A stretch of 10,242 bases of DNA, taken from Methanimicrococcus sp. (lineage in GTDB: Archaea; Halobacteriota; Methanosarcinia; Methanosarcinales; Methanosarcinaceae). Numbering within the stretch: the first letter of the stretch is position 1; each line of letters opens with the position of its first letter. Both the position numbers and the translations under genes were made by a program. The DNA lies in NCBI GenBank assembly GCA_009783635.1, contig WRDC01000052.1, positions 1 to 10,242 on the forward strand, given 5' to 3'. The notes under the pieces were generated by a model, which made no database searches, was not told the origin of the DNA, and saw only the letters and a list, made by a program, of their open reading frames with translations. Positions 1-5,343 of this stretch are shown here, one piece after another.

Positions 1-52
1 CAGGACCTCCGCCGTGTAAAGGCGGTGTCATGACCGGCTAGACCACGAGCCC
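1..52 (-). tRNA. tRNA-Val (anticodon UAC), partial at window edge
   Basis: Read on the minus strand from position 52, the sequence folds as a tRNA. It has a 7-nt acceptor 5' strand GGGCTCG, then TG, a D arm starting GTCTAGCCGGTC, and a 5-bp anticodon stem CCGCC/GGCGG around the loop TTTACAC. The anticodon TAC is at 18-16, which reads valine GUA codons. The variable region AGGTC and the first T-stem bases CTG follow before the window ends, so the T loop and the 3' acceptor strand are missing. The acceptor start and D arm resemble archaeal tRNA-Val. No intron is seen in the visible anticodon loop. Confidence 0.9.
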
Positions 53-78
53 GGCTTGCTGAAAAAACGGAAACTTCG

Positions 79-86
79 TATAAATA
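79..86 (-). promoter_or_regulatory. TATA box for tRNA-Val
   Basis: On the minus strand this reads TATTTATA, centred about 30 nt upstream of the first tRNA base. That matches archaeal TATA spacing allowing for a short 5' leader. The assignment rests on spacing and composition only. Confidence 0.4.
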
Positions 87-144
87 GATTTCTCAAATCC
101 GTTCATACCGAATTTCAGTGATGAACAAAATGAATGAGGCAGAA

Positions 145-152
145 TTATATAT
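145..152 (+). promoter_or_regulatory. TATA box for the SLC41/MgtE operon
   Basis: TTATATAT is centred about 28 nt before the ATG at 177 and preceded by a purine-rich BRE-like stretch (GAGGCAGAA). No Shine-Dalgarno sequence precedes the ATG. Together these suggest a leaderless transcript starting at or next to the start codon. Confidence 0.5.
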
Positions 153-176
153 GTATTTGTTCTCTTATTCGTTGTT

Positions 177-794
177 ATGCCCTCTCGCGAACGCGATGAC
201 ACGAAGTCGGAATATGTCGACCAATACCTCGGCGAATACGCCAGCGTTTCCTCTATTGTCAAAGAGGCGTTGCCTTTTGAACTTGTCGCGGTGGTCGGCG
301 GCATTATTTCAGGCGTCATTTTATCGGGAATGACCTCGGAATTGGAACTGATTCCGGGCCTTATCGTGATTATTCCCGGCGTGATGGGCCTTCGCGGCAA
401 TATTTCATCCACGCTCGGGTCCCGTTTGGGAAGCGCCATTCATATGGGTTTGATTACGAAAATCGATTTTAAAAACCGGGAGCTGACAAATAACATCATC
501 GGCTCCATGATTCTAACCGTCATCATTTCCGTTTTCTTGGGTTTTTTGGGGCATTACGTGTCCGTTTTACTGGGATTCGGAAGCGCCGGGCTTTTGAAAC
601 TGATTCTGATTTCTCTGCTGTCCGGATTTTTCTCAGGCATTATCCTTTCATTCATTTCGGTTTTCTTAGCAATCGGGTCTTTCCGTTTCGGTTTTGACCC
701 CGACAACGTTGTCACGCCCGCTATCGCGACAATCGGCGATATCATCTCAGTGATGATGATTTTCATATTCGCCAGGATGGTGCTGATGCTATGA
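177..794 (+). CDS. SLC41/MgtE-type divalent cation transporter, first half-protein
   Basis: A 205-residue integral membrane protein that I assign to the MgtE/SLC41 membrane domain (the archaeal half-transporter family, COG1824-like). Visible family signatures are PGVMGLRGNISSTLGSRLGS at residues 67-86 and FDPDNVVTPAIATIGD at 173-188. In this family such segments form the ion pore and carry the acidic residue of the GD motif. About five hydrophobic segments follow a short charged N-terminus (residues 1-30). Bacterial MgtE has cytosolic N and CBS domains; neither is present. Human SLC41 fuses two such halves, while here the halves are separate genes. Its stop overlaps the next start as ATGA, so translational coupling and a heterodimer are likely. 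The start ATG has no Shine-Dalgarno but sits at leaderless distance from a TATA box. Substrate Mg2+ is inferred from the family. Confidence 0.85.
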   Translation: MPSRERDDTKSEYVDQYLGEYASVSSIVKEALPFELVAVVGGIISGVILSGMTSELELIPGLIVIIPGVMGLRGNISSTLGSRLGSAIHMGLITKIDFKNRELTNNIIGSMILTVIISVFLGFLGHYVSVLLGFGSAGLLKLILISLLSGFFSGIILSFISVFLAIGSFRFGFDPDNVVTPAIATIGDIISVMMIFIFARMVLML

Positions 795-1354
795 GCTATT
801 ATACCATTCGCGGCCTCGTTAAAGGCGGTCTTCCGGTTCTGATCCTGACCTGCTTTATGGCAATTATTGTCGGTCTGCTCCTCGGTTATCAGGAGGACAT
901 TCTCATCGAATACCCGACACTTTTGATTCTTATTCCGGTTTTGCTTAAAATCGGCGGCGATACCGGCAGTATGCTCGGCTCCCGCCTGTCCTCCGCCTTC
1001 CACCTCGGTTTGAGCAGCAGCATCCGCCATAACCCCGTTGTCCGCAACAGCGTGACGGCCGCAATCATCGTCGCCGTCGTCTCCTCCGTTTTCGTCAGCG
1101 TTGCCGTCTACGGCATCAATATGGTCCTCGGATACGGGACGTCGTTCGGACTGATTTTCGGCATCAGTTTCATTGTCGTCATTTTAGACATCCTGATTGT
1201 TTATACAGTGGCGGTCGGTCTCTCTTCCCTGTCGCGTAAAACGGGACTGGACCCCGATGACATCATTATTCCGGTCGTCGCCAGCACGGGCGACATGGTC
1301 GGCGTCATCGGTATCATGATCGCAATCGTTGTTTTCGGCCTCGCCGTTCTTTAA
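791..1354 (+). CDS. SLC41/MgtE-type divalent cation transporter, second half-protein
   Basis: A 187-residue membrane protein paralogous to its upstream neighbour. It has the same order of signatures: PVLLKIGGDTGSMLGSRLSS at residues 49-68 and LDPDDIIIPVVASTGD at 153-168. The motif GGDTGS replaces the GLRGNISS of the first half, so the two subunits probably contribute different residues to one pore. The ATG overlaps the upstream TGA (ATGA), and an imperfect Shine-Dalgarno GGATGGTG lies at 775-782 inside the upstream gene. Expected role: magnesium or other divalent cation permeation in the cytoplasmic membrane, as a heterodimer with the first half and under control of the downstream PhoU-TrkA_C protein. 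Function is inferred from family and context. Confidence 0.85.
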   Translation: MSYYTIRGLVKGGLPVLILTCFMAIIVGLLLGYQEDILIEYPTLLILIPVLLKIGGDTGSMLGSRLSSAFHLGLSSSIRHNPVVRNSVTAAIIVAVVSSVFVSVAVYGINMVLGYGTSFGLIFGISFIVVILDILIVYTVAVGLSSLSRKTGLDPDDIIIPVVASTGDMVGVIGIMIAIVVFGLAVL

Positions 1355-1355
1355 G

Positions 1356-1363
1356 TTTATAAC
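1356..1363 (+). promoter_or_regulatory. possible TATA box for the PhoU-TrkA_C gene
   Basis: TTTATAAC lies just after the second transporter stop codon. If used, transcription would begin near 1386, inside the 17-bp tandem repeat, giving a leader of roughly 120 nt. Read-through from the transporter genes is equally possible. Confidence 0.25.
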
Positions 1364-1369
1364 ATGATT

Positions 1370-1414
1370 CAAATTCAATTCACGTTCAAATTCAATTCAC
1401 GTTCAAATTCAATT
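1370..1414 (+). repeat. 17-bp tandem repeat, about 2.6 copies
   Basis: The unit CAAATTCAATTCACGTT occurs perfectly at 1370-1386 and 1387-1403, followed by a partial copy CAAATTCAATT at 1404-1414. It lies in the gap between the second transporter half and the PhoU-TrkA_C gene. The rest of that gap (1415-1505) is purine-rich, AAG-type sequence with no other structure that I can see. Confidence 0.9.
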
Positions 1415-1505
1415 GAATAAAGAAATAAGAAAAAGAAAGAAAAGACTTAGCCCGTCACGAAACGGAAATTTATGAAAACAGAAAAAAAGGTTGGTTCGCT
1501 GATAT

Positions 1506-2714
1506 ATGGTTAAAAATCGTTATAAGTATACGCCGCGCAATTTGAAGGAGTTGCTCGTCGAAATGAAAGACACATCGGAACTGATGGTCGATTTGGCTTA
1601 CTCGGCCATGATTTATGATGACGAAGACATTGCCGAAGAGGTCATGCATCTGGAAGAAAACATGGATATGCTCGACTATCAAATAAAAATGGGCGCCATT
1701 TTAAGTACGCGGCGCATCGAAGAAGCCGAGCAGCTCTTGGGCGTTTTGGAAGTGGCCGCGGCGTCCGAGTACATTGCCAATGCCGCGATGGAAATTTCAA
1801 AGCGCGTTCTGATGGGCATTTCCATGCCGGACCGGCTGAAAGTCGCTCTCCGGAACGCGAATGAAACAATCGTCAAAGTCCGCCTCAACGAGGAATCGGA
1901 GATGGTCGGCCAAAAGCTCGGCGATATGGAGCTGGATGTGGAAACCGGTATGTGGCTCATTGCCATACGCCGCAACGCCGAATGGATTTATGCGCCGCAC
2001 AGTGAGACGCGCCTGTGTTTGGGGGATGTCCTCATCGCCCGCGGCCATGACGAAGGGGTACCGATTTTCTTCAAGAAAGCGACAAACAAAGTTTACACGC
2101 CCCGCAAAGTCATCGACTACAACGAACCGGCCGAATTCGACCGCTCCGTCGATCTCATTGTCGAAATGAAGAATATGTGCGAGCTTTCCGTCGGCTTGGC
2201 TTACTCTGCGATTTTGTTCAACAACAAAGACATCGCGCATGAGGTCCAGGTCATCGAACAACATTTGGACGAAATGAAATATGAAGTGCAGGATTTGGTT
2301 TTGGAAGCGGCCGCGTCGGCTGTCGAGGACGAAAACTTAGCGGACTACAAAGGTCTTCTCCTCTTCTCCAGCGCGTCCGAAAGAATTTCAAACGCCGCTT
2401 CGGATATTGCCGACCCGGTCATTCGCGGCATCGGCGTTCATCCGATTATTGCCATGGCTGTTCGCGAATCCGATGAGGTGATCATCAAAATCGAAGTTGC
2501 CGACTGTTCGCCGATTATCGGAAAAACGCTTAAGGAACTTCGCCTTGAAACCGAAACCGGCATTCATGTTTTGGCCATCAAAAGAGAAAACCGCTGGGTT
2601 TATTCCGTCAGCGGCAAAATCAGAATCCATGAAAACGACGTCTTAATCGCCCGCGGTTCGCGCTCCGGCGAAGAAGCGCTCATTGAAATGTGTTCCTGTC
2701 CGGTGAATTTGTAA
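1506..2714 (+). CDS. Duplicated PhoU-TrkA_C protein, likely regulator of the SLC41 transporter
   Basis: A 402-residue soluble protein with an internal duplication: PhoU-like helical domain (about 12-105), TrkA_C/RCK_C domain (118-185), second PhoU-like domain (212-308), second TrkA_C (322-395). Matching pairs include ELMVDLAYSAMIYDDEDIAEEV with ELSVGLAYSAILFNNKDIAHEV (each shown over its first 20 or so residues), and GDVLIARG with NDVLIARG. TrkA_C domains bind small ligands and gate channels; PhoU domains control phosphate transport. This architecture matches archaeal COG3273 proteins, commonly found next to COG1824 transporter halves, so I infer that it gates or stabilises the upstream transporter. 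It lies 151 bp downstream. An in-frame TGA at 1500-1502 forces the start to ATG 1506 or later. Only a weak AGGT at 1488-1491 precedes it. The 'potassium channel' label often given to such proteins is not supported here, because there is no pore segment. Confidence 0.85.
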   Translation: MVKNRYKYTPRNLKELLVEMKDTSELMVDLAYSAMIYDDEDIAEEVMHLEENMDMLDYQIKMGAILSTRRIEEAEQLLGVLEVAAASEYIANAAMEISKRVLMGISMPDRLKVALRNANETIVKVRLNEESEMVGQKLGDMELDVETGMWLIAIRRNAEWIYAPHSETRLCLGDVLIARGHDEGVPIFFKKATNKVYTPRKVIDYNEPAEFDRSVDLIVEMKNMCELSVGLAYSAILFNNKDIAHEVQVIEQHLDEMKYEVQDLVLEAAASAVEDENLADYKGLLLFSSASERISNAASDIADPVIRGIGVHPIIAMAVRESDEVIIKIEVADCSPIIGKTLKELRLETETGIHVLAIKRENRWVYSVSGKIRIHENDVLIARGSRSGEEALIEMCSCPVNL

Positions 2715-2735
2715 AACCGGACACCCGCCATTTTT
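2697..2735 (+). terminator. Stem-loop across the PhoU-TrkA_C stop codon, with T-run
   Basis: A perfect 8-bp inverted repeat, TGTCCGGT (2697-2704) and ACCGGACA (2716-2723), encloses an 11-nt loop containing the TAA stop. A T5 run follows at 2731-2735. It is a plausible terminator or 3'-end stabilising hairpin; a translating ribosome at the stop would compete with folding. Confidence 0.45.
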
Positions 2736-2751
2736 CAATCCCGACAGCACT

Positions 2752-2759
2752 TTTATATA
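2752..2759 (+). promoter_or_regulatory. TATA box for the MarC-family gene
   Basis: TTTATATA is a close match to the archaeal consensus. Transcription would begin near 2780, leaving a leader of about 165 nt that contains the tandem repeat and a hairpin. A second TATA-like TTTATATC is at 2780-2787. Confidence 0.45.
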
Positions 2760-2798
2760 ACAGCAAAGCTCTTTTCAGTTTTATATCAATTAAAAACC

Positions 2799-2890
2799 GT
2801 GTATGTAAATCGGTGTATGTAAATCGGTGTATGTAAATCGGTGTATGTAAATCGGTGTATGTCAATTCGGTGTATGTCAATTCGGTGTAT
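2799..2890 (+). repeat. 14/15-bp tandem repeat, about 6.5 copies, in the marC leader
   Basis: Four perfect copies of GTGTATGTAAATCG (2799-2812, 2813-2826, 2827-2840, 2841-2854) are followed by two 15-nt variants GTGTATGTCAATTCG (2855-2869, 2870-2884) and a truncated GTGTAT (2885-2890). The identical pairs side by side indicate recent expansion. The period is not a multiple of three, so this is not coding. It lies between a good TATA box and the ribosome binding site of the MarC-family gene. Confidence 0.95.
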
Positions 2891-2892
2891 GA

Positions 2893-2910
2893 AACCGGCG
2901 TTTGCCGGTT
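2893..2910 (+). other. Short GC-rich hairpin in the marC leader
   Basis: AACCGGC (2893-2899) pairs with GCCGGTT (2904-2910) around a GTTT loop, giving a 7-bp stem. It directly follows the tandem repeat and lies 22 nt before the Shine-Dalgarno. No T-run follows, so it is more likely a leader structure than a terminator. Confidence 0.5.
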
Positions 2911-2944
2911 CAAAAAGTGAGCATGATTTTTAAGGTGGCGGCTG

Positions 2945-3610
2945 ATGGATAATTTGATGTCATTTTTTATTTTCGCATTTATTGCCATCTTTGTTATCGT
3001 CAACCCGCTCAGCGGCCTGTTTACTTTTATGTCCATGACGAGCGGCTACTCTAAAAAGTCTAAAAATGCCTATGCAAAAAAGTCTATCTTTTTGGCGGCC
3101 TGTCTGTCTATCTTTTTTGCCGTTGCCGGCTCTTTTATTCTCCAGCTGTTCAATATCAGCATTGACGCTCTTCGAATTGCCGGCGGCCTGATTTTGATTT
3201 CCGTCGGTTTTAACATGATGACGGCCAAAGTAAACCCGGTCGTCTCTCAAACCGAAATCGTTGAATCGACCGACAAGGATTTTTGGATATTCCCGATTGC
3301 AATCCCGCTGCTTTGCGGCCCGGGCACTATTTCAACCGTCACCGTTTTATCGGGAACCGCCACGGCAGTAGCGGACATTGCCGTTATTCTCGTTGCGATC
3401 GCCTCCGTTTACATCATCTCTTACATCATGTTCCGTTCATCGGAAATCATCAGCCGTTATATCAGCTATACGGGCATGCTTGTCATTACGCGCTTGCTGG
3501 GCTTGCTTTTGACAGCGATTGCCGTCGGTATGGTGATGGCCGGCCTTCACAATTATTTGCTTGAACTGCTTCAAGCTTTCTTTACGCCGATTATCAATAC
3601 GGCTGTTTGA
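2945..3610 (+). CDS. MarC-family integral membrane protein
   Basis: A 221-residue polytopic membrane protein matching the MarC/YchE family (PF01914) in length and pattern. It has six hydrophobic segments, an N-terminal segment ending in IVNPLSGLFTFMSMT (about residues 18-32), a basic cytosolic loop (SKKSKNAYAKKS, 36-47), then the conserved IPLLCGPGTIST stretch at about 120-131. The family's physiological role is not settled: MarC is no longer thought to confer multidrug resistance, and transport of a small metabolite is only assumed. A good Shine-Dalgarno AAGGTGG at 2932-2938 lies 6 nt before the ATG and fixes the start. Expression may depend on the long repeat-bearing leader. The gene's stop overlaps the first copy of the 33-bp repeat leading into the Trm112-like gene, with which it is probably co-transcribed. 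Confidence 0.85.
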   Translation: MDNLMSFFIFAFIAIFVIVNPLSGLFTFMSMTSGYSKKSKNAYAKKSIFLAACLSIFFAVAGSFILQLFNISIDALRIAGGLILISVGFNMMTAKVNPVVSQTEIVESTDKDFWIFPIAIPLLCGPGTISTVTVLSGTATAVADIAVILVAIASVYIISYIMFRSSEIISRYISYTGMLVITRLLGLLLTAIAVGMVMAGLHNYLLELLQAFFTPIINTAV

Positions 3611-3728
3611 ATATTGTAAAAAAGAAACGCTTTGACGGTTTGAATATTGTAAAAAAGAAACGCTTTGACGGTTTGAATATTGTAAAAAAGAAACGCTTTG
3701 ACGGTTTGAATATTATGAAAAAAGAAAC
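3605..3728 (+). repeat. 33-bp tandem repeat, three identical copies plus a fourth containing the trm112 start
   Basis: Identical 33-bp units occupy 3605-3637, 3638-3670 and 3671-3703, each beginning GTTTGAATATTGTAAAAAAG. A diverged fourth copy (3704-3728) reads GTTTGAATATTATGAAAAAAG and carries the Trm112 start codon. Relative to it, the upstream copies lack one base (GT in place of ATG), so they have no ATG. Unit 1 includes the TGA stop of the MarC-family gene. The array is thus made from the stop-to-start junction itself. Confidence 0.95.
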
Positions 3729-3903
3729 GCTCTCCATTATGGTTTGCCCCGTCTGCCGAGGGACGCTTGCCGCAAAAGCCGAAGAGGAAACCGTCTCTGA
3801 AATCATTTCCGGGAATCTTTATTGTCCGGTCTGTGATATTTATTATCCGGTTGAAAACAAAATCGTCAATATGCTGCCGCCGGAACTTCGGGATGAATTC
3901 TGA
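3715..3903 (+). CDS. Trm112-family zinc-binding protein
   Basis: A 62-residue protein with two CPVC pairs (residues 11-14 and 37-40), which are the expected zinc ligands of the Trm112/YcaR family, and the typical tail DIYYPVENKIVNMLPPE (41-57). In archaea and eukaryotes Trm112 is a small partner that activates and stabilises SAM-dependent methyltransferases acting on tRNA, rRNA and release factors. Which methyltransferase it serves here cannot be told from the window. I chose ATG 3715 because MKKETLSIMVCPVC matches the family N-terminus. The reading frame stays open back to 3607 through the 33-bp repeats with TTG or GTA codons, which would give a repetitive 36-residue extension, but no good start or Shine-Dalgarno supports it. 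A typical Shine-Dalgarno is also missing before ATG 3715; GACGGTTTG at 3700-3708 is at best weak. Confidence 0.8.
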   Translation: MKKETLSIMVCPVCRGTLAAKAEEETVSEIISGNLYCPVCDIYYPVENKIVNMLPPELRDEF

Positions 3904-3923
3904 CATTTTTCAGAGGGTTCGGC

Positions 3924-3955
3924 ATTTCTTTTTCACAATTTTTCCGTTTCTTTTC
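3924..3955 (+). terminator. T-rich transcription stop region after the Trm112 gene
   Basis: Several T-tracts (TTTCTTTTT, AATTTTT, TTTCTTTT) follow the Trm112 stop by about 20 nt without a clear stem-loop. Archaeal RNA polymerase often terminates at clustered T-tracts on the coding strand, so this is a reasonable end for the marC-trm112 transcript. Confidence 0.35.
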
Positions 3956-3990
3956 AAAAGTATGATGAATAATTTTATTAACTCATAAAG

Positions 3991-4002
3991 TTATTATAAT
4001 AA
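3991..4002 (+). promoter_or_regulatory. TATA-like box for the DUF7524-like gene
   Basis: TTATTATAATAA lies in an AT-rich stretch. Transcription would begin near 4022, giving a leader of about 120 nt that contains the 14-bp repeat. No other element is apparent in 3956-4071. Confidence 0.35.
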
Positions 4003-4071
4003 TGGTCATCTTAACAATTCAGCAATTTTGATTGATTTATTGTTGTTTGTACTTTATTGCTCACATTCGTC

Positions 4072-4132
4072 TTTCGCATACTCATTTCACACATACCGTT
4101 TCACACATATCGTTTCACATATATCGTTTCAG
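4072..4132 (+). repeat. 14-bp degenerate tandem repeat, about 4 copies
   Basis: Units are TTTCACACATACCG (4085-4098), TTTCACACATATCG (4099-4112) and TTTCACATATATCG (4113-4126), with a truncated TTTCAG (4127-4132) running into the ribosome binding site. A degenerate 13-nt copy is at 4072-4084. The array ends 9 nt before the start codon of the next gene. Confidence 0.85.
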
Positions 4133-4141
4133 AGGGATTTA

Positions 4142-4963
4142 ATGAAAGAAGTTCTTCAAGACATTTACATCGGCCGCACGTCTTTAGATTCGATCGAGTT
4201 CAAATATGACGCCACGGAAGTACCGCTTTATAAAGGCGAAGACCGCGAGTTCCAAATATTTATCAAAAACTTCGCGTCCCCGACACATATCACATTCTTG
4301 CCCGATGACGATATTCGTGATTATCTCATTTTGGTTCCGAGCAAGCACCGCATTCAAAACAACGAATATGTCAAAATCGTTATCCGTGTCCCTTATAATG
4401 CAAAACCCTCCGCCGAAGGTATGTTCTACGTGATTACGGGCTACGGCGCTCAAAAGAAAGGCTTTAAATTATCCGTCGGCTCCGACGTTACCCGAAGCTC
4501 AACGCTTTCGGCTTCCGGCGACTTCTCCGGTCTTCGCTCAACCACGAATCCCGCCGGCGATGTTTACAAATCGGAAGGGCCGATCTCAACCACCGATTCC
4601 GAAAGGGCACAGCTTGTTTATGATGACGACGATGACACGGAAAAGAAAAAGCCCGCGTTCGGCATTAAAAGCGGCTGGGAGTCCAAAGCCGGCAAATCCG
4701 GCGCTCGGCGCTCGTCTTCCAAATCCGATCAATACGACACCGGCCAAAATGGATGGACCCTTCCGGTCATTGAAAAAGTGACGGTTTTCGTCTCCCTCGT
4801 TCTGATCGTCTTATTGCTGGCGCTGTTTGTCTTCATTCAATTTGCTGATCTGGATTCCATATTCCCGTTCGACCAAACCTTCCTGTTGGTACTGATCGCT
4901 CTCGGTTTTATTATTTTCCTTGTTCTGGTTCTGTCGCTGTTTTTAAGACGTTCGGATAAGTGA
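4142..4963 (+). CDS. Membrane-anchored archaeal protein resembling DUF7524
   Basis: A 273-residue protein. Residues 1-112 form a compact beta-rich domain with conserved-looking stretches PLYKGEDREFQIFIKN (28-43), DDDIRDYL (55-62) and MFYVITGYGAQ (94-104). Residues 113-207 form a polar Ser/Asp/Lys-rich linker with an Asp run (161-165). Two hydrophobic helices (about 213-235 and 246-268) close the protein, with a basic C-terminus LRRSDK. This order of one beta domain, a linker and a C-terminal two-helix hairpin recalls an archaeal family of unknown function (DUF7524, from memory). Both the N-domain and the tail would be cytosolic by the positive-inside rule. A Shine-Dalgarno GAGGG (4132-4136) lies 5 nt before ATG 4142. 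An in-frame TTG at 4028 would add a repeat-encoded extension and is rejected. Followed by a hairpin terminator, so probably monocistronic. Confidence 0.65.
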   Translation: MKEVLQDIYIGRTSLDSIEFKYDATEVPLYKGEDREFQIFIKNFASPTHITFLPDDDIRDYLILVPSKHRIQNNEYVKIVIRVPYNAKPSAEGMFYVITGYGAQKKGFKLSVGSDVTRSSTLSASGDFSGLRSTTNPAGDVYKSEGPISTTDSERAQLVYDDDDDTEKKKPAFGIKSGWESKAGKSGARRSSSKSDQYDTGQNGWTLPVIEKVTVFVSLVLIVLLLALFVFIQFADLDSIFPFDQTFLLVLIALGFIIFLVLVLSLFLRRSDK

Positions 4964-4989
4964 AACACGGTTTGTTTGAGATTTTTCCG

Positions 4990-5018
4990 CCGCCCGATAC
5001 TAAAAAAAAGTCGGGCGG
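4990..5018 (+). terminator. Stem-loop terminator followed by T-tracts
   Basis: CCGCCCGA (4990-4997) pairs perfectly with TCGGGCGG (5011-5018) around a 13-nt A-rich loop. A strongly T-rich sequence follows from 5022 onward. It sits 26 nt after the DUF7524-like stop codon and should end that transcript. Confidence 0.7.
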
Positions 5019-5023
5019 ACAAT

Positions 5024-5155
5024 TTCTTTTTGTTCTTCTCTTTTGTTCTTTTTTTTAATCCCCGTTGTTCTTTTTGCTTTTCCCTTTTGTTCTTTTTGTT
5101 CTTCTCTTTTGTTCTTTTTGTTAATCCCCGTTGTTCTTTTTGCTTTTCCTTTTTG
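5024..5155 (+). repeat. 66-bp tandem duplication in pyrimidine-rich DNA
   Basis: Positions 5024-5089 and 5090-5155 are near-identical, with a few T/G and T/C differences. Each copy contains TTAATCCCCGTTGTTC (near 5055 and 5121), the clearest landmark for the 66-bp offset. Apart from the AA pairs and a few G residues, the plus strand is almost entirely T and C. Within each copy smaller TTCTTTTTGTT-type units recur, so slippage at two scales is likely. Confidence 0.85.
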
Positions 5156-5343
5156 TTTTTTTCTTTTCCCGTTTTTTGTTTATCTCTTTTTTTCGTTCAA
5201 AGATATGTTTGGAAATATCGGGGGAAAGCCGTTTTCTTTTTATCCTTTCCCTTACTTCTTAATTTCTAAAGGTTTGTTTTTCAATCTTTTGGAATTTTTT
5301 GGCCGGTTCCGCATTCATATCTGCGGTATCTCGGGTTGGTTTT
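5156..5343 (+). other. Remainder of the gap before the MFS gene
   Basis: The sequence from the 66-bp duplication to the MFS start remains T-rich until about 5300. I see no tRNA, riboswitch or confident gene. A weak TATA-like TTCATATC at 5314-5321 is about 26 nt before ATG 5344, which would suit a leaderless MFS transcript, but the match is poor. A small GATAT/ATATC inverted repeat near 5203-5220 is probably chance. Confidence 0.4.

Noticed and set aside
1..52. Integration site for a mobile element at the tRNA
   Set aside because: tRNA genes are common attachment sites, but the 3' end is outside the window and no integrase or repeated tRNA fragment is seen here.
1506..2714. Potassium channel
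   Set aside because: TrkA_C domains are often annotated this way, but the protein has no transmembrane segment and no selectivity filter.
2680..3036. Minus-strand reading frame with a repeated Thr/Tyr/His pattern
   Set aside because: It is created by the 14/15-bp array and overlaps the MarC-family gene and the PhoU-TrkA_C end on the other strand. No promoter or ribosome binding site supports it.
3607..3714. N-terminal extension of the Trm112-like protein through the 33-bp repeats
   Set aside because: The family N-terminus matches from ATG 3715, and the extension is purely repeat-encoded. It is kept only as a possibility in the findings.
4028..4141. N-terminal extension of the DUF7524-like protein from TTG 4028
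   Set aside because: The ATG at 4142 has a Shine-Dalgarno at the right distance. The extension would be encoded largely by the 14-bp repeat and lacks a ribosome binding site.
4976..5269. Open reading frame of 97 codons with a 22-residue repeat, rich in Phe, through the pyrimidine-rich gap
   Set aside because: The frame stays open only because the DNA is T/C-rich and the 66-bp unit is a multiple of three. There is no ribosome binding site, the frame begins inside the terminator region, and the composition is low-complexity.
5299..5343. Alternative TTG start of the MFS transporter
   Set aside because: No ribosome binding site is present, and the ATG at 5344 already gives a normal cytosolic N-terminus before helix 1.
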